A stretch of 64,000 nucleotides of DNA from Acinetobacter gerneri DSM 14967 = CIP 107464 = MTCC 9824 (GCF_000368565.1 NZ_KB849543.1:581262-645261); one strand, 5' to 3'; shown: positions 48,174 to 58,063, counted from the first letter of the stretch. Numbers and translations are program-made. The notes: a model not told the origin generated them from the letters alone.

Positions 48174-49370
48174 ATGGCTTTAGAACATATCACTATTCTT
48201 GATTTAACACATATGGTCTCAGGTCCTTATGGAACGATGATACTTTCTGACCTAGGTGCAAGAACTATTAAAGTAGAGCCTCCTGTAAAAGGTGAGGGAA
48301 CACGACGTTTATTGGAAAATGACAAACTCTATTCAAAAGATGGCGTAGGAGCATACTTTCTTACACTCAATCGTAATAAAGAAAGTGTCTGCATTGATCT
48401 GAAAAAGGCTGAGGGTCGTGAGGTTTTTTTTGATCTCGTTCGTAAAGCTGATGTCGTGTTTGATAACTTCAGTGTCGGTGTAACCAAACGTCTAGGGATC
48501 GATCACGAAAGCCTATCCAAGGTGAATCCTAAAATTATCACTTGTTCCGTGACAGGTTTTGGTGAAACTGGACCAGAAGTAAATCGTCCTGCATTTGATC
48601 AGGTGATTCAGGCAATGGGTGGTGGAATGTCCATCACAGGAACACCTGAAACTGGACCAATGAGAAGTGGTATCCCAATGGGTGATTTGGGAGGTGGTGT
48701 TTTTGGCGCATTGGGCGTGCTTGCCGCACTGGCAGAAAGAGAACATACAGGTAAAGGACAACATGTCGATATTTCGATGCTAGATGTGCAGGTTTCACTT
48801 TTGAACTATATGGCAACAATGCATTTGATGTCGAAAGAGGTTCCGCAAGGGATCGGCAATGGTCACTTTGTTCATGTTCCTTATAATTGTTATCCAACAA
48901 AAGACGGTCATATTATTATTGCCTGTATTGGTGATCCATTTTTTGAGCGTTTCGCCGATTTTATCCAAATTCCTGATTTACAAAAAACAGAGTTAAAAGC
49001 ACAACCTGTTCGATTTGCTATAAAAGATCAAATTGATCAATTGATTACCGAAAAATTACTTGAACATCCAACCGCATATTGGTTGGAGAAGTTACAGGAA
49101 GTCCGAATCCCGTGTGGTCCAGTCAATAATATGGCACAGACGTTGAGAGATCCTCAGGTTCTTTCACGAGATATGGTGGTTTCCGTTGATTTACCTTCTG
49201 GTGAAAAGCTGGATATGCCAGGTAATCCCATAAAGCTTTCCAATGCCACTCAAGCAAAATTTAAAGCCTCTCCAGAACTTGGTCAAAACACCGATGAAAT
49301 TTTGCATGAATGGTTAGATTATTCAGATGAACAAATTACCCATCTCAAAGTTTCTGGAATCGTGGGGTGA
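48174..49370 (+). CDS. Class III CoA-transferase (CaiB/BaiF family)
   Basis: 398 residues. LDLTHMVSGPYGTMILSDLGARTIKVEPPVKGEGTR and SVTGFGETGPEVNRPAFDQVIQAMGGGMSITGTPETGPMRSG are the CoA-transfer core; the catalytic aspartate of the family lies in the conserved LDVQVSLL region. It moves CoA between acids, for example from succinyl-CoA to a catabolic substrate. First gene of the P2 operon, overlapping the next gene's region by the usual coupling of a stop near its start. Confidence 0.9.
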   Translation: MALEHITILDLTHMVSGPYGTMILSDLGARTIKVEPPVKGEGTRRLLENDKLYSKDGVGAYFLTLNRNKESVCIDLKKAEGREVFFDLVRKADVVFDNFSVGVTKRLGIDHESLSKVNPKIITCSVTGFGETGPEVNRPAFDQVIQAMGGGMSITGTPETGPMRSGIPMGDLGGGVFGALGVLAALAEREHTGKGQHVDISMLDVQVSLLNYMATMHLMSKEVPQGIGNGHFVHVPYNCYPTKDGHIIIACIGDPFFERFADFIQIPDLQKTELKAQPVRFAIKDQIDQLITEKLLEHPTAYWLEKLQEVRIPCGPVNNMAQTLRDPQVLSRDMVVSVDLPSGEKLDMPGNPIKLSNATQAKFKASPELGQNTDEILHEWLDYSDEQITHLKVSGIVG

Positions 49371-49372
49371 TT

Positions 49373-50308
49373 ATGGAACGGATATATATCACTGATGTAG
49401 CGCCAAGAGATGGATTACAAAATCAATCTGTTGCTGTAAGCACAGAAGATAAATTTACACTGATTTCAAAATTGGTTGAAGCAGGTATTGAAAATGCCGA
49501 AGTGACAAGTTTTGTTTCGCCTAAAGCTGTACCGATGATGTCTGATGCAGCTGAACTTTTTCCTAAAGTACAAGGTGCATTTCCTCAGCTGAATAGTTTT
49601 GTATTGGTTCCAAATCTAAAAGGCTTAGAAAAGGCTCATGAGGCTGGCGTCAAAGAAGTGGCTTTTGTGTTATGTGCAACTGAAATGATGAACCAGAAAA
49701 ATATCAATATGAGTTTGGCCCAAGCGATTGAGTCTACATTGCAATTGATCGAGGAAAGCAAACGTCTAAATATACGTTCGAGAACGTATATATCAGTCGC
49801 ATTTGATTGCCCATACGAAGGTGAAACGCCATTGCCACGAGTTGTTGAGCTTGCAAAAAAAGTGTATGAGGCTGGGACAGATCAGATTGTTATTGCTGAT
49901 ACCATTGGCTCAGCGGCTCCCGCTCAGGTCACTGAACGCTTAAATGCAATTTTGAAATATATTCCTGCGGAAAAAATTGTGATCCATTTACATGACACAC
50001 GAGGAATGGCAGTTGCCAATGCATGGGCTGCACTGCAATGTGGAATCCGATGGTTCGATGCCAGTGTTGGCGGGATTGGAGGATGTCCTTTTGCACCTGG
50101 TGCAGCAGGAAATATGGCAACCGAAGATCTGGTACTTATGGCAGAGCAGAGTGGTTTTGATACAGGTATTTCGCTAGAAAAACTCTTGTATGCTGTTGAC
50201 CATGCTCAGCAGGTACTCGATAAAACGCTCGGAGGTGGCTCAATAAAATGGTTAAGACAAAATGTTAGAGCAACGACTACTTTAAATCCCAAGACCCTAA
50301 ATTTTTAA
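49373..50308 (+). CDS. Hydroxymethylglutaryl-CoA lyase-family enzyme
   Basis: 311 residues from the ATG at 49373 (a GTG at 49367 is also open; GGGGTG lies before the ATG). The HMG-CoA lyase signature SVGGIGGCPFAPGAAGN, with its catalytic cysteine, and the metal motif HLHDTRGMA are intact. TDVAPRDGLQNQ is the substrate-site start of the TIM barrel. It cleaves a 3-hydroxy-3-methyl(alkyl)glutaryl-type CoA ester to acetyl-CoA and a ketone product, e.g. acetoacetate from HMG-CoA. Its partner CoA-transferase overlaps its frame, so the pair likely activates then cleaves the same acid. Confidence 0.9.
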   Translation: MERIYITDVAPRDGLQNQSVAVSTEDKFTLISKLVEAGIENAEVTSFVSPKAVPMMSDAAELFPKVQGAFPQLNSFVLVPNLKGLEKAHEAGVKEVAFVLCATEMMNQKNINMSLAQAIESTLQLIEESKRLNIRSRTYISVAFDCPYEGETPLPRVVELAKKVYEAGTDQIVIADTIGSAAPAQVTERLNAILKYIPAEKIVIHLHDTRGMAVANAWAALQCGIRWFDASVGGIGGCPFAPGAAGNMATEDLVLMAEQSGFDTGISLEKLLYAVDHAQQVLDKTLGGGSIKWLRQNVRATTTLNPKTLNF

Positions 50309-50375
50309 AATACCTCTTTCAGTTTGAAGTAGTGGAAAAAATCTTCAAATTAAAACATCAGTCAAGGAGAATGAC

Positions 50376-50975
50376 ATGAATAATGATTCAAGTATAAAAA
50401 ACGAGTCAGGGCGTACAATTTTATCAGCAGATCAACATATTGATAAAATTGATATTTCCGTGAAATGTTTACATCATGCTGCGTATTTTTGTTATGACGC
50501 AGAAGAAACACGTCATTTCTATGAAGACTTGCTTGGATGGCCGTTGGTACATGCACTTCGAGTCGATGAGAGAGATCTTCCTAGTCCTAATTTTAGTAAA
50601 CCTTATATGCATTTGTTTTTTGAATTAGAAGATAAATCGTGCATTGCTTTTTTTGATCTATTAGATGAACCCACAAGTGCTATGACTTCTCCCCATCCAC
50701 CCATCAACCATATTGCATTTAAGGTTGAAGATCGAAGCCAACTTTTAACAGCTAAAAAACGATTGGAAGATGCAGGTGTCAGTGTGCTTGGCGCTTTAGA
50801 TCATGGTTTTGTTGAATCTATATATTTTGAAGATCCAAATGGCGTGCACCTTGAGTTGACATTTGACAGTGTTGACGAAAATTTTCATGTACATGCCAAA
50901 GAAACAGCTCGAGACAACCTGAAAGCATGGTCGCTCGAAAAAGCACAAAATCATAAGCAAACAGGAGTGGCATAA
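50376..50975 (+). CDS. VOC (glyoxalase/extradiol-type) family protein
   Basis: 199 residues. The VOC metal triad is visible: His in KCLHHAAY, His in PPINHIAF and Glu in NGVHLELTF. The core YFCYDAEETRHFYEDLLGWPLVHA is typical. Possible activities are isomerase, epimerase, extradiol dioxygenase or glyoxalase. A hydrophilic N-terminal extension (MNNDSSIKNESGR...) precedes the fold. It overlaps the hydrolase gene at the stop-start (TAATG). Confidence 0.82.
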   Translation: MNNDSSIKNESGRTILSADQHIDKIDISVKCLHHAAYFCYDAEETRHFYEDLLGWPLVHALRVDERDLPSPNFSKPYMHLFFELEDKSCIAFFDLLDEPTSAMTSPHPPINHIAFKVEDRSQLLTAKKRLEDAGVSVLGALDHGFVESIYFEDPNGVHLELTFDSVDENFHVHAKETARDNLKAWSLEKAQNHKQTGVA

Positions 50976-52219
50976 TGAGTAACAATATTAATATGAGTGC
51001 GCGGAATTTGACCCCAAAAGATTATGATCAATCTATTAACATACCTTCGCAAAAATATGAGTTTGACCGTATTCCCGTACTTTTTAAGTTTGCAGATCCA
51101 GAAAAAATTGTAGAAACATATAGTTTTCACGGACCTGTTGGCGAAGTTACAGTTGAAGGTCAGTTTTTGATTCCTCGTGGCGTTGAATCAAAAATATTGT
51201 ATGTCATGATGCATCCATCAGGGAATTTAGCTCAACTTCCTATGCCGATTGCTTTGGCGGCACGAGCAGGACAACATGTATTATGTGCAAATAGCCGTTA
51301 TCCATATAATGATACCGCTTTGATTATGGAGAAAGTGGTTCAAGATTTAGGTGCATATATTCGCTATGCCAAAGAAAATAAAGGCTATGAAAAAGTTGTT
51401 TTAGTCGGTTGGTCTGGTGGCGGTTCTTTATCATTATTTTATCAAGCACAAGCAGAGAACCCAACGATTACCCATACACCAGCGGGTGATCCATATAGCC
51501 TAATAGATGCTCAACTTATTCCTGCTGATGGTGTTATTTTTATCGCAGCACACTTGAGTCGGGCAGAAACACTAACTGAATGGACAGATCCATCTATCAT
51601 CATTGAAAGTAATCCAGATATTCGAAATCCTGAATTCGATATTTATTCGCCAGATTGTCCAAATAAGCCCCAATATACTCAAGATTTTGTTTTGGCATTT
51701 AGAGAAAAGCAGAGAGAACGAAATCGTAAAATTTCACATTGGGCTTTGGAAATGTTAGAAGCATTGAAGAAAAATGGTGAAATGGAACGAGGTTTTGTCA
51801 CACATAGAACCATGTGTGATGTGCGTTGGCTAGATACAAATGTTGACCCAAATGGGCGTAAAGCAAATGACTGTTATTTAGGCAATCCTCAAGAAGCAAA
51901 TGCCGCGCCTGCAGGCTTAGCACGATTTTCTACGTTACGAAGCTGGTTATCTCAATGGTCTTATGATTACTCAAATGCGAAAGGTTCTGTCAATGCAACC
52001 TTGATTCGTAAAACACCTGTTTTACAAATCGTCAATGAGGCCGATGATGCAGTACCTGCAACACACAATCCAATTATTCGTGATGCGCTTGCAACACCTG
52101 ATAAAACTTATGTTGAAATTAAGGGTGCAACACATTATTACCGTAATCAGCCTGAATTGATGGATGAATGTTTGAATGCTCTACAAAAATGGGCAGAACA
52201 ACGCGGTTTTTGGGGATGA
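50975..52219 (+). CDS. Alpha/beta hydrolase
   Basis: 414 residues. The nucleophile elbow GWSGGG (Ser in LVGWSGGGSLSLFYQ), an oxyanion-region segment VMMHPSGNL, and the late TPVLQIVNEADDAVPATHN Asp plus ATHYYRN His complete an alpha/beta hydrolase triad. A central helical lid (about 235-300) is inserted. It presumably hydrolyses an ester or lactone ahead of CoA activation. No signal peptide, so cytoplasmic. Last confirmed gene of the P2 operon. Confidence 0.85.
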   Translation: MSNNINMSARNLTPKDYDQSINIPSQKYEFDRIPVLFKFADPEKIVETYSFHGPVGEVTVEGQFLIPRGVESKILYVMMHPSGNLAQLPMPIALAARAGQHVLCANSRYPYNDTALIMEKVVQDLGAYIRYAKENKGYEKVVLVGWSGGGSLSLFYQAQAENPTITHTPAGDPYSLIDAQLIPADGVIFIAAHLSRAETLTEWTDPSIIIESNPDIRNPEFDIYSPDCPNKPQYTQDFVLAFREKQRERNRKISHWALEMLEALKKNGEMERGFVTHRTMCDVRWLDTNVDPNGRKANDCYLGNPQEANAAPAGLARFSTLRSWLSQWSYDYSNAKGSVNATLIRKTPVLQIVNEADDAVPATHNPIIRDALATPDKTYVEIKGATHYYRNQPELMDECLNALQKWAEQRGFWG

Positions 52220-52272
52220 TATTTAAAATATTAAGATTTTATTTTTAATATTGAATCGTACGCATTAGATCG

Positions 52273-52310
52273 AAGAAAGCTCATCAACACTTGTTTTTGA
52301 GCTTTCTTTC
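52273..52310 (+). terminator. Terminator after the catabolic operon
   Basis: GAAAGCTCA (52275-52283) pairs with TGAGCTTTC (52298-52306) and is followed by TTTC. Confidence 0.75.
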
Positions 52311-52364
52311 ATGCCTAAACAGATTACAAATTTAATTTTTAGCTTAAGTTATGGAGGAAACTCT

Positions 52365-52424
52365 ATGGTATTTAAACATAAACAAAAGCTTCGAGCTGAT
52401 GTCGAAAATAAGCAACCCTTGTAA
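52365..52424 (+). pseudogene. 19-codon reading frame with perfect ribosome site; possible stub of a lost gene
   Basis: GGAGG (52353-52357) sits 7 nt before an ATG that opens MVFKHKQKLRADVENKQPL and then stops at 52422. Such a strong start in front of a tiny frame suggests the 5' end of a gene whose remainder was deleted, for example a transporter of the operon upstream; a regulatory micro-ORF is possible. I cannot identify the parent. Confidence 0.35.
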
Positions 52425-52438
52425 AGCTATTCAATCTC

Positions 52439-53101
52439 CTAAGTAAGTTCTTTGCTTTTATCTTTTTTGTGATTCAAGATTTTCGGTAAATGGTTATCTC
52501 GCCCTACGATATAAGAAAAATCAGCTAAAGCACACATTTCCAAATCTTCATTACTATTACCGTAGGCATAAACATTATGGTAATGATCAAGATTATATTC
52601 ATCTAAAACTCGAATACGTTTTTGTTCACAACTACAATCTGCTGTGGCATAGGAACCGGTCAATTTATCATTTTTAATTTCTGTTTTGGTGCAAATCAGT
52701 TTAACTTCGAGTATTTCACAGATAATCTCAAGGTAAATATCAATAGATGCTGAAACGATGACGATCTCATCACCATTTTGTTTATGTATCAAAAACTGCT
52801 TATAAATATTTTTATTGAGATGATTAAGTAGAGAGGGTGCATATTCTTGCGCTAAAATTCGAATTTCATCTGCATTAGCATTGCGAAACATTGCATTATA
52901 AAGTTTCGGGCGCATCGAATTTGCAGGATAAACATTAAGATAATATGCCTGAATCCAAGGAAGAATTTTTAAACCTTGTTTAACGATGTGCCTTTTTGAT
53001 AGCGCATAAAAGATAAACCCTGTGAAACTATCTTTTTTACACAAGGTTCCATCAAAATCAAATAGGGCTAAGTTCTTATTCTCTTGGCGCGGTGCATACA
53101 T
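52439..53101 (-). CDS. HAD-IB family phosphatase (SerB-like)
   Basis: 220 residues. HAD motif I is FDFDGTL (Asp15, Asp17), motif II has IVSAS, and motif III/IV YGNSNEDLEM supplies the second acid pair. The alpha-helical cap (FTGFIFYALSKRHIV...) is of the HAD-IB type found in phosphoserine- or phospho-lipid phosphatases. The substrate is unknown. It overlaps the DUF1615 gene by 34 bp, so the two form one operon. Confidence 0.88.
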   Translation of the reverse strand: MYAPRQENKNLALFDFDGTLCKKDSFTGFIFYALSKRHIVKQGLKILPWIQAYYLNVYPANSMRPKLYNAMFRNANADEIRILAQEYAPSLLNHLNKNIYKQFLIHKQNGDEIVIVSASIDIYLEIICEILEVKLICTKTEIKNDKLTGSYATADCSCEQKRIRVLDEYNLDHYHNVYAYGNSNEDLEMCALADFSYIVGRDNHLPKILNHKKDKSKELT

Positions 53102-54276
53102 GATTCATATCTTCCATTTACACGACTAGCGTACCAATTGGTGTTGTAATCACGGCTCAGTTTAGGTCCTGTAATCAAAACCTCTGGCATGATGGCATAA
53201 GGTGCATCTTTACCTGTTTTGGCTTTATACAGTTTATTGACAGCAATGTAAGTTTGCGTCTTTTCAAAACCTGCTTCTTTTTCCTGTTTTAAATCGCTAC
53301 GCAATTGACGCGGAGTAATCAAAACATTGTTTTGAGTGAATAATGTCAATAAAGCTTTTTCAGTATCAGTCACGGCAGCTTTTGGATTGCCGTTTTTGTC
53401 ATAAGACAATAAATCACCATCCAAATCAAGTTTAGCATCGGTCAATTTATCAATCGCTTGCTGAAAAGAAGCATTACGACTTGAATACATACCTGAGTTA
53501 TAGTCAGCAAAACGATAAATCGCTTTATCGTAATCTGCAGGGTACATCATAAGACGATGAATACCATAATACAGTCCGCCGTATTGGGTATATAAATCAT
53601 CACGTAATTCATTAATATTCACATTATTACGTTTGTGTTCTTTGGCATAATTTATATGAACTTGCATAGAACCTAAGGTGGTAATCGGGTTCATTTTCTC
53701 AGCAATATCTTGTCCAACCAGTTTGGTAGCACCAGTAAGCGCACTAACATGATAATGCTTAGACATATAATCGAAAATTTCTCGATAGAGCACGTCTAAA
53801 TCTTCCTCAGTTCGTACTTTACGCATCTGTTTTAAATAGCTGTCTTCAGGCGTAGGCTGATTTTTTAAAACGGTTTCGAAATAGCCCCCAATCGGTTCAC
53901 CGATGGTATCACCGAGTTTATCAACAAATTTTTCTTTTAAACGTGAACTAACTTCTTTAACCGCTTTGTCACCTAAACCGGGCACGACAGGGTTTGCTAC
54001 AAAGTTTGACTCTTGGTCAACAATAGCAATGATCGAGCAAACATTATCTTTGGTTTGGGGGATTTTTAGATCACTGGTAATTTGATAAATATCTTTTGCC
54101 CATGATGCACGATCATTCACACGTGCAGGGATGAGTTTTTTAACTTGTTCTTCCTTTAAAGTGGGGTCGTCATCCTCTGACCAAATAGAGCCTTTACCAC
54201 ATGCAGCAAGACTGAGTGCTAAAGTCATAACACTGATAGATTTTAGAAAACTAGGCTGTGACATAAATTTTTTCAT
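53068..54276 (-). CDS. DUF1615 lipoprotein (possible lytic transglycosylase)
   Basis: 402 residues from the ATG at 54274-54276; the frame stays open to 54345. The signal peptide has a lipobox (LAAC, Cys27 region). The periplasmic part contains IVDQESNFVANP, which recalls the catalytic Glu segment of lytic transglycosylases, LGSMQVHINYAK and FADYNSGMYSSRNASFQQAI. The DUF1615 family is not characterised; the fold suggests peptidoglycan cleavage. It overlaps the HAD gene downstream. Confidence 0.82.
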   Translation of the reverse strand: MKKFMSQPSFLKSISVMTLALSLAACGKGSIWSEDDDPTLKEEQVKKLIPARVNDRASWAKDIYQITSDLKIPQTKDNVCSIIAIVDQESNFVANPVVPGLGDKAVKEVSSRLKEKFVDKLGDTIGEPIGGYFETVLKNQPTPEDSYLKQMRKVRTEEDLDVLYREIFDYMSKHYHVSALTGATKLVGQDIAEKMNPITTLGSMQVHINYAKEHKRNNVNINELRDDLYTQYGGLYYGIHRLMMYPADYDKAIYRFADYNSGMYSSRNASFQQAIDKLTDAKLDLDGDLLSYDKNGNPKAAVTDTEKALLTLFTQNNVLITPRQLRSDLKQEKEAGFEKTQTYIAVNKLYKAKTGKDAPYAIMPEVLITGPKLSRDYNTNWYASRVNGRYESCMHRAKRIRT

Positions 54277-54590
54277 AGCGATGAAAACACATACTAAAAA
54301 GGGAGAGCCAATTTGGCTGATGCAGTATACTATGGAAGTCGTCAAATGTATGAATATATATGTATATTGGTCTGGTCAAACTGTCAAATAATTCGATGAA
54401 AGATGATTCATTTCATCTACAACATTTGCTTTAAATCGTCATCATTACACTTTTGTATGTCGCTTATGGCCAAGTTAAATGATGTTGCGTTTGACAACAC
54501 TCAGGATGAGGTCAGTGCTTAGAATGTATTCATTACAACTGACCCGTGTAACAGTGTTGTGGCAATACGTCGTTAAGCCATTTATCTAAC

Positions 54591-55643
54591 TTAATTATCT
54601 TGTAGAGCATTACATTCGCTATATAACGATGATTTTATATGATTATTTCTCCAACAAGTTGGTGTTTCACCTGTCCATATTTTAAATGCACGAGTAAAAG
54701 ATGTTTGTTCTTTATAACCTAATAAGTTTGCGATCTCGATAATAGATAAATCTGTTTCTTTGAGATATTTTTTTGCCAGAAAAACTCTAGATTCTTTTAA
54801 TAGGTCTTGAAAAGAAGCATTTTTGGTTTTTAAAATATTTTGTAGACTTCGAGTCGAAATATTTAAATATTTTGCGATATTATCTATATGTGGATTACCA
54901 TTAAGAATTGATTTTACAATACTTAATTTAACTAACTTCACAAAATCAGACTCTTTGGGTATATTTTTAAGTAATACTTCTGCATATTGGATAAGAATAT
55001 AAAATAAAGTTGTATCTGATTTTTCCTTTTTTGTGCTTAAAATTTTAGTTGAAATAAAAATACTGGTCTGATGCATATCAAAAAAAACAGGGCATTTAAA
55101 ATAATTTTCATAAATACTCGGATCTTTAGGTGTTGGTATGCTTAATTCTAGTTTAGTAAAAATATTATCGAATATTCCCAACATTTGAGAAATCCTTTGA
55201 AAAATAATCGCAACTTGGAGTTCCTCAGAGATAATAGTTTCTCGGATATATAACCCAGCAGTATAATATGTACCTTTATTCCAAGAAATGATGACTTCAT
55301 CTCCATTGAAGAAAATATTTTTTTTTGTATAGTTATACCAAATCTTTGAATATTTTTCGAAAATTGGTAAATAATCAAGTAAGCTTTCACAACTTTCTGC
55401 GATATAAGCACAAATACCAATATCACGTATATCGACGTATTTTGCTATTTCTAAGCCTAAACCTTCTTTATTATATTGTTGCTGTACACACTTTATCTTG
55501 TTTAACCAAAGGTCATAATAAATATTGTCATTTACATCATATTTATTTTTAACAGGTGTTTTAATTTTTTTGATGTTGCAAAATTTATTTAGAAGACGAA
55601 TCATTCCACTTCCAACACTTTTGTTTTTTAAAATAGTCTGCAT
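54591..55643 (-). CDS. AraC-family regulator with arabinose-binding-like (OruR-type) N-terminus
   Basis: 350 residues. The N-terminal two-thirds match the ligand-binding module of OruR/ArgR-type AraC proteins (about 15-220). The C-terminus has two HTHs: IDNIAKYLNISTRSLQNILK and IIEIANLLGYKEQTSFTRAFKIWTGETP. It is Ile/Lys/Tyr-rich and AT-skewed more than neighbours, as if from a low-GC donor. It is divergent, across a long AT-rich gap, from the secretion operon, which may be its target. Confidence 0.85.
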   Translation of the reverse strand: MQTILKNKSVGSGMIRLLNKFCNIKKIKTPVKNKYDVNDNIYYDLWLNKIKCVQQQYNKEGLGLEIAKYVDIRDIGICAYIAESCESLLDYLPIFEKYSKIWYNYTKKNIFFNGDEVIISWNKGTYYTAGLYIRETIISEELQVAIIFQRISQMLGIFDNIFTKLELSIPTPKDPSIYENYFKCPVFFDMHQTSIFISTKILSTKKEKSDTTLFYILIQYAEVLLKNIPKESDFVKLVKLSIVKSILNGNPHIDNIAKYLNISTRSLQNILKTKNASFQDLLKESRVFLAKKYLKETDLSIIEIANLLGYKEQTSFTRAFKIWTGETPTCWRNNHIKSSLYSECNALQDN

Positions 55644-56524
55644 ATCTCACCAGTTTAAAATATAATATTTAATTGCGATTTATAATCATATATTTTCATA
55701 TGATTATTGTGAAATATAGCAAATTATTTTTAATAATTCTTAATTGAGTCTTGGTGGGTTTTTTTTAATTGTGAATGAGGTTTTTTATTCTTTGATATTT
55801 TTTTTGTTTTCATCTTACCTTATCATTTTAAAAAATATAATACTAAAGTTTTTTAAATGATCTATTTGTTTGTGTTAAAAATAAATTTTGTCATATTAAT
55901 AAAATTTCATGCAACCTTGTCTAGATAAGATATTTAAAATAATTTAACTGATTTAATGGTTGTTTGACAAGTCATCGTTCTTCTATGTTTGAGATGGTTT
56001 TTTCTTATTCATGTAAATAAAATTAATTTATTTTAAAATCTAAATGTTTGACTTTATTGTAATATTTTTGATTTTTATTTGTTATTTTAGCAGTATTATG
56101 GACTGTGAAATTTGATTTTTATAGATAAATGTGGCGTGAATTACAATATTTTTTATCATCATTTGACAGATTTTTTAGATTGTTTTTATTCAAGTCAAAT
56201 CATGACTAACCTATAGAAATGTATATTGAGTTGTGTAATTTTTTATTTTGGTAAATTTTATAAAGTGTTTTTATTTTTGTTTTATTGAAAAAATTATTAT
56301 ATTTAAATTTAAGTGTATTTTTATTTTATTGTTCATGTGCGGATAAGAAAATATGGTGTATTTATGTGATTTTGTATTAAACATGGTTTAATACATGTTT
56401 TTATTTAATATTAAGTAAATCAATATCTTGTGATTTTATTTTAAAAATTATTGCTGATTAGGTTACTAATGCAAAGCTTATAAATAAGATGTGATGTGTT
56501 GCAATATTTTGAGATTGGTTATTG
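55644..56524. other. Long AT-rich non-coding region before the secretion operon
   Basis: About 880 bp between divergent genes with no open reading frame of note. It is visibly richer in A/T than any other gap here, with many T tracts. It must hold promoters for the AraC gene and the type I secretion genes; tract-rich DNA like this is a common target of H-NS-type silencers. I find no confident promoter or operator. Confidence 0.55.
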
Positions 56525-58063
56525 ATGGATTTTTTGTTCCATATAAAGAAGATAAGATTTTTTTTGAGACTCATTGTCGTTAAATTTTATTTATGTTTTG
56601 GTTTGTTATTTTTTTCTGCTGCGGTTTTTTCTGAGAATAGTTCCAACAAAAAGTTAATTGAAAGTTTAAATCAGGTTTTTAAGCCAAAAGAAAATGATCA
56701 ATATAAAATTGTTGAATTTAAAAAATTGAGTAATTTCTCCTATATTGATCGTTCTACACAAGAGGTGTTACCAACAGTTATTCTAAAATCTGTCGGCTCT
56801 CAGTCCATTTCTCGACGTCTTGTCGCTTTAGAAAAAGAGATAGATTTTTTAAGTGCTATTCGTTTAGCGATTCAGCGTAACCCTGAGATTTCACAGGCAA
56901 TTGCTTTTTTAGCGTCTCAGAATTCATCCATTGATGTAGCCAAGTCTCAGTATTATCCACAAATTTCTGGTGGCGTATCGACCAGCGATCTAAGCAGTGG
57001 GCAGCACGGTCAGCAGTTGTTGAGTTTAAATGCGACTCAAATGCTTTATGATTTTGGGAAAACTAAAACCAGTGTAAATATTGAAAAAGCCAAATTATTG
57101 CTAGAACAGGCAAATGTTCTGGTCAGTATTGATGATATTGCTAATCAAGTAGCTGCGGCGATGATCAATATTGAAAGATATAAGAGTTTATCAAATACGG
57201 CTCAGCAACAAATTTTAGGTATTCAAGGTATTTTGAATATCGCAAATCTTAGGGCCAACGCAGGGATCAGTAGTCAAGCCGATCCAATTCAGGCGCAATC
57301 ATATCTTGAATCTGCAAGATCAAATCTGATTGCTCAGCAGTTGTTACTCAAACAATATCAGCAACGTTTACGCACGTTATTGGGATTTGATATTTCAAAT
57401 CGTCATTGGATTATTCCAGATCATTTGGTAAATGCTTCCGATTTATTTCGTGATCCTGAATTCAATACTATACCTGCCATGATTGTAGCTCGGACAGAAG
57501 TTGAGGTTGTGCAATATCAAAAGCATCAGACTGATTTGAGTCGTTATCCCACCTTGTTTGTAAAAGGTTCTCTCAATCAGGCGATCAATGGTGTTAACCC
57601 AAATAACAATAAAGATGATGGTTTTTATAGTTCGGTTATGTTTGAAGCTTCAAGTCATTTTTATCAAGGTGGGGCGATTTCTGCGCAGACACGCGCGGTC
57701 AGTTATGCAGAACAAGCGGCTCGTTCCAAAGTAAATGCTGTGTATATGGATGTATTGGACCAGATTCGTATTACACGTGAGGACATTAAAAATAAACAGC
57801 GTTTAATCAAAGTCTTGGTTGCGAGACAAGAAACTGCTGTTCGGACGCGAGAATTATATCAAGAGCAATATAAGCTTGGAACGCGATCAGTGATTGATCT
57901 TCTCAATGCAGAAATAGCTATACATACAGCGAATTCTGAGCTTGAAAATGCTCGCTATGACATTTACAGCAATCTTGCTCATTTTATAAAAGTTACGGGG
58001 CGTTCCCGAGATATTTACCAGCTTAATCATATTTCTATTCAGGGGATCGAGGTTCAGCCATGA
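56525..58063 (+). CDS. TolC-family outer-membrane protein of a type I secretion system
   Basis: 512 residues from the ATG at 56525. A signal peptide with a long basic n-region ends near FS-ENS. After a linker of about 100 residues comes the TolC fold: paired helical repeats (NPEISQAIAFLASQNSSIDVAKSQYYPQIS, LNATQMLYDFGKTKTSVNIEKAK, then YRELYQEQYKLGTRSVIDLLNAEI). It would form the channel to the outside. Its stop overlaps the ABC gene (ATGA). Similar to LapE/BapD-type proteins that serve Bap adhesins. Confidence 0.88.
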   Translation: MDFLFHIKKIRFFLRLIVVKFYLCFGLLFFSAAVFSENSSNKKLIESLNQVFKPKENDQYKIVEFKKLSNFSYIDRSTQEVLPTVILKSVGSQSISRRLVALEKEIDFLSAIRLAIQRNPEISQAIAFLASQNSSIDVAKSQYYPQISGGVSTSDLSSGQHGQQLLSLNATQMLYDFGKTKTSVNIEKAKLLLEQANVLVSIDDIANQVAAAMINIERYKSLSNTAQQQILGIQGILNIANLRANAGISSQADPIQAQSYLESARSNLIAQQLLLKQYQQRLRTLLGFDISNRHWIIPDHLVNASDLFRDPEFNTIPAMIVARTEVEVVQYQKHQTDLSRYPTLFVKGSLNQAINGVNPNNNKDDGFYSSVMFEASSHFYQGGAISAQTRAVSYAEQAARSKVNAVYMDVLDQIRITREDIKNKQRLIKVLVARQETAVRTRELYQEQYKLGTRSVIDLLNAEIAIHTANSELENARYDIYSNLAHFIKVTGRSRDIYQLNHISIQGIEVQP

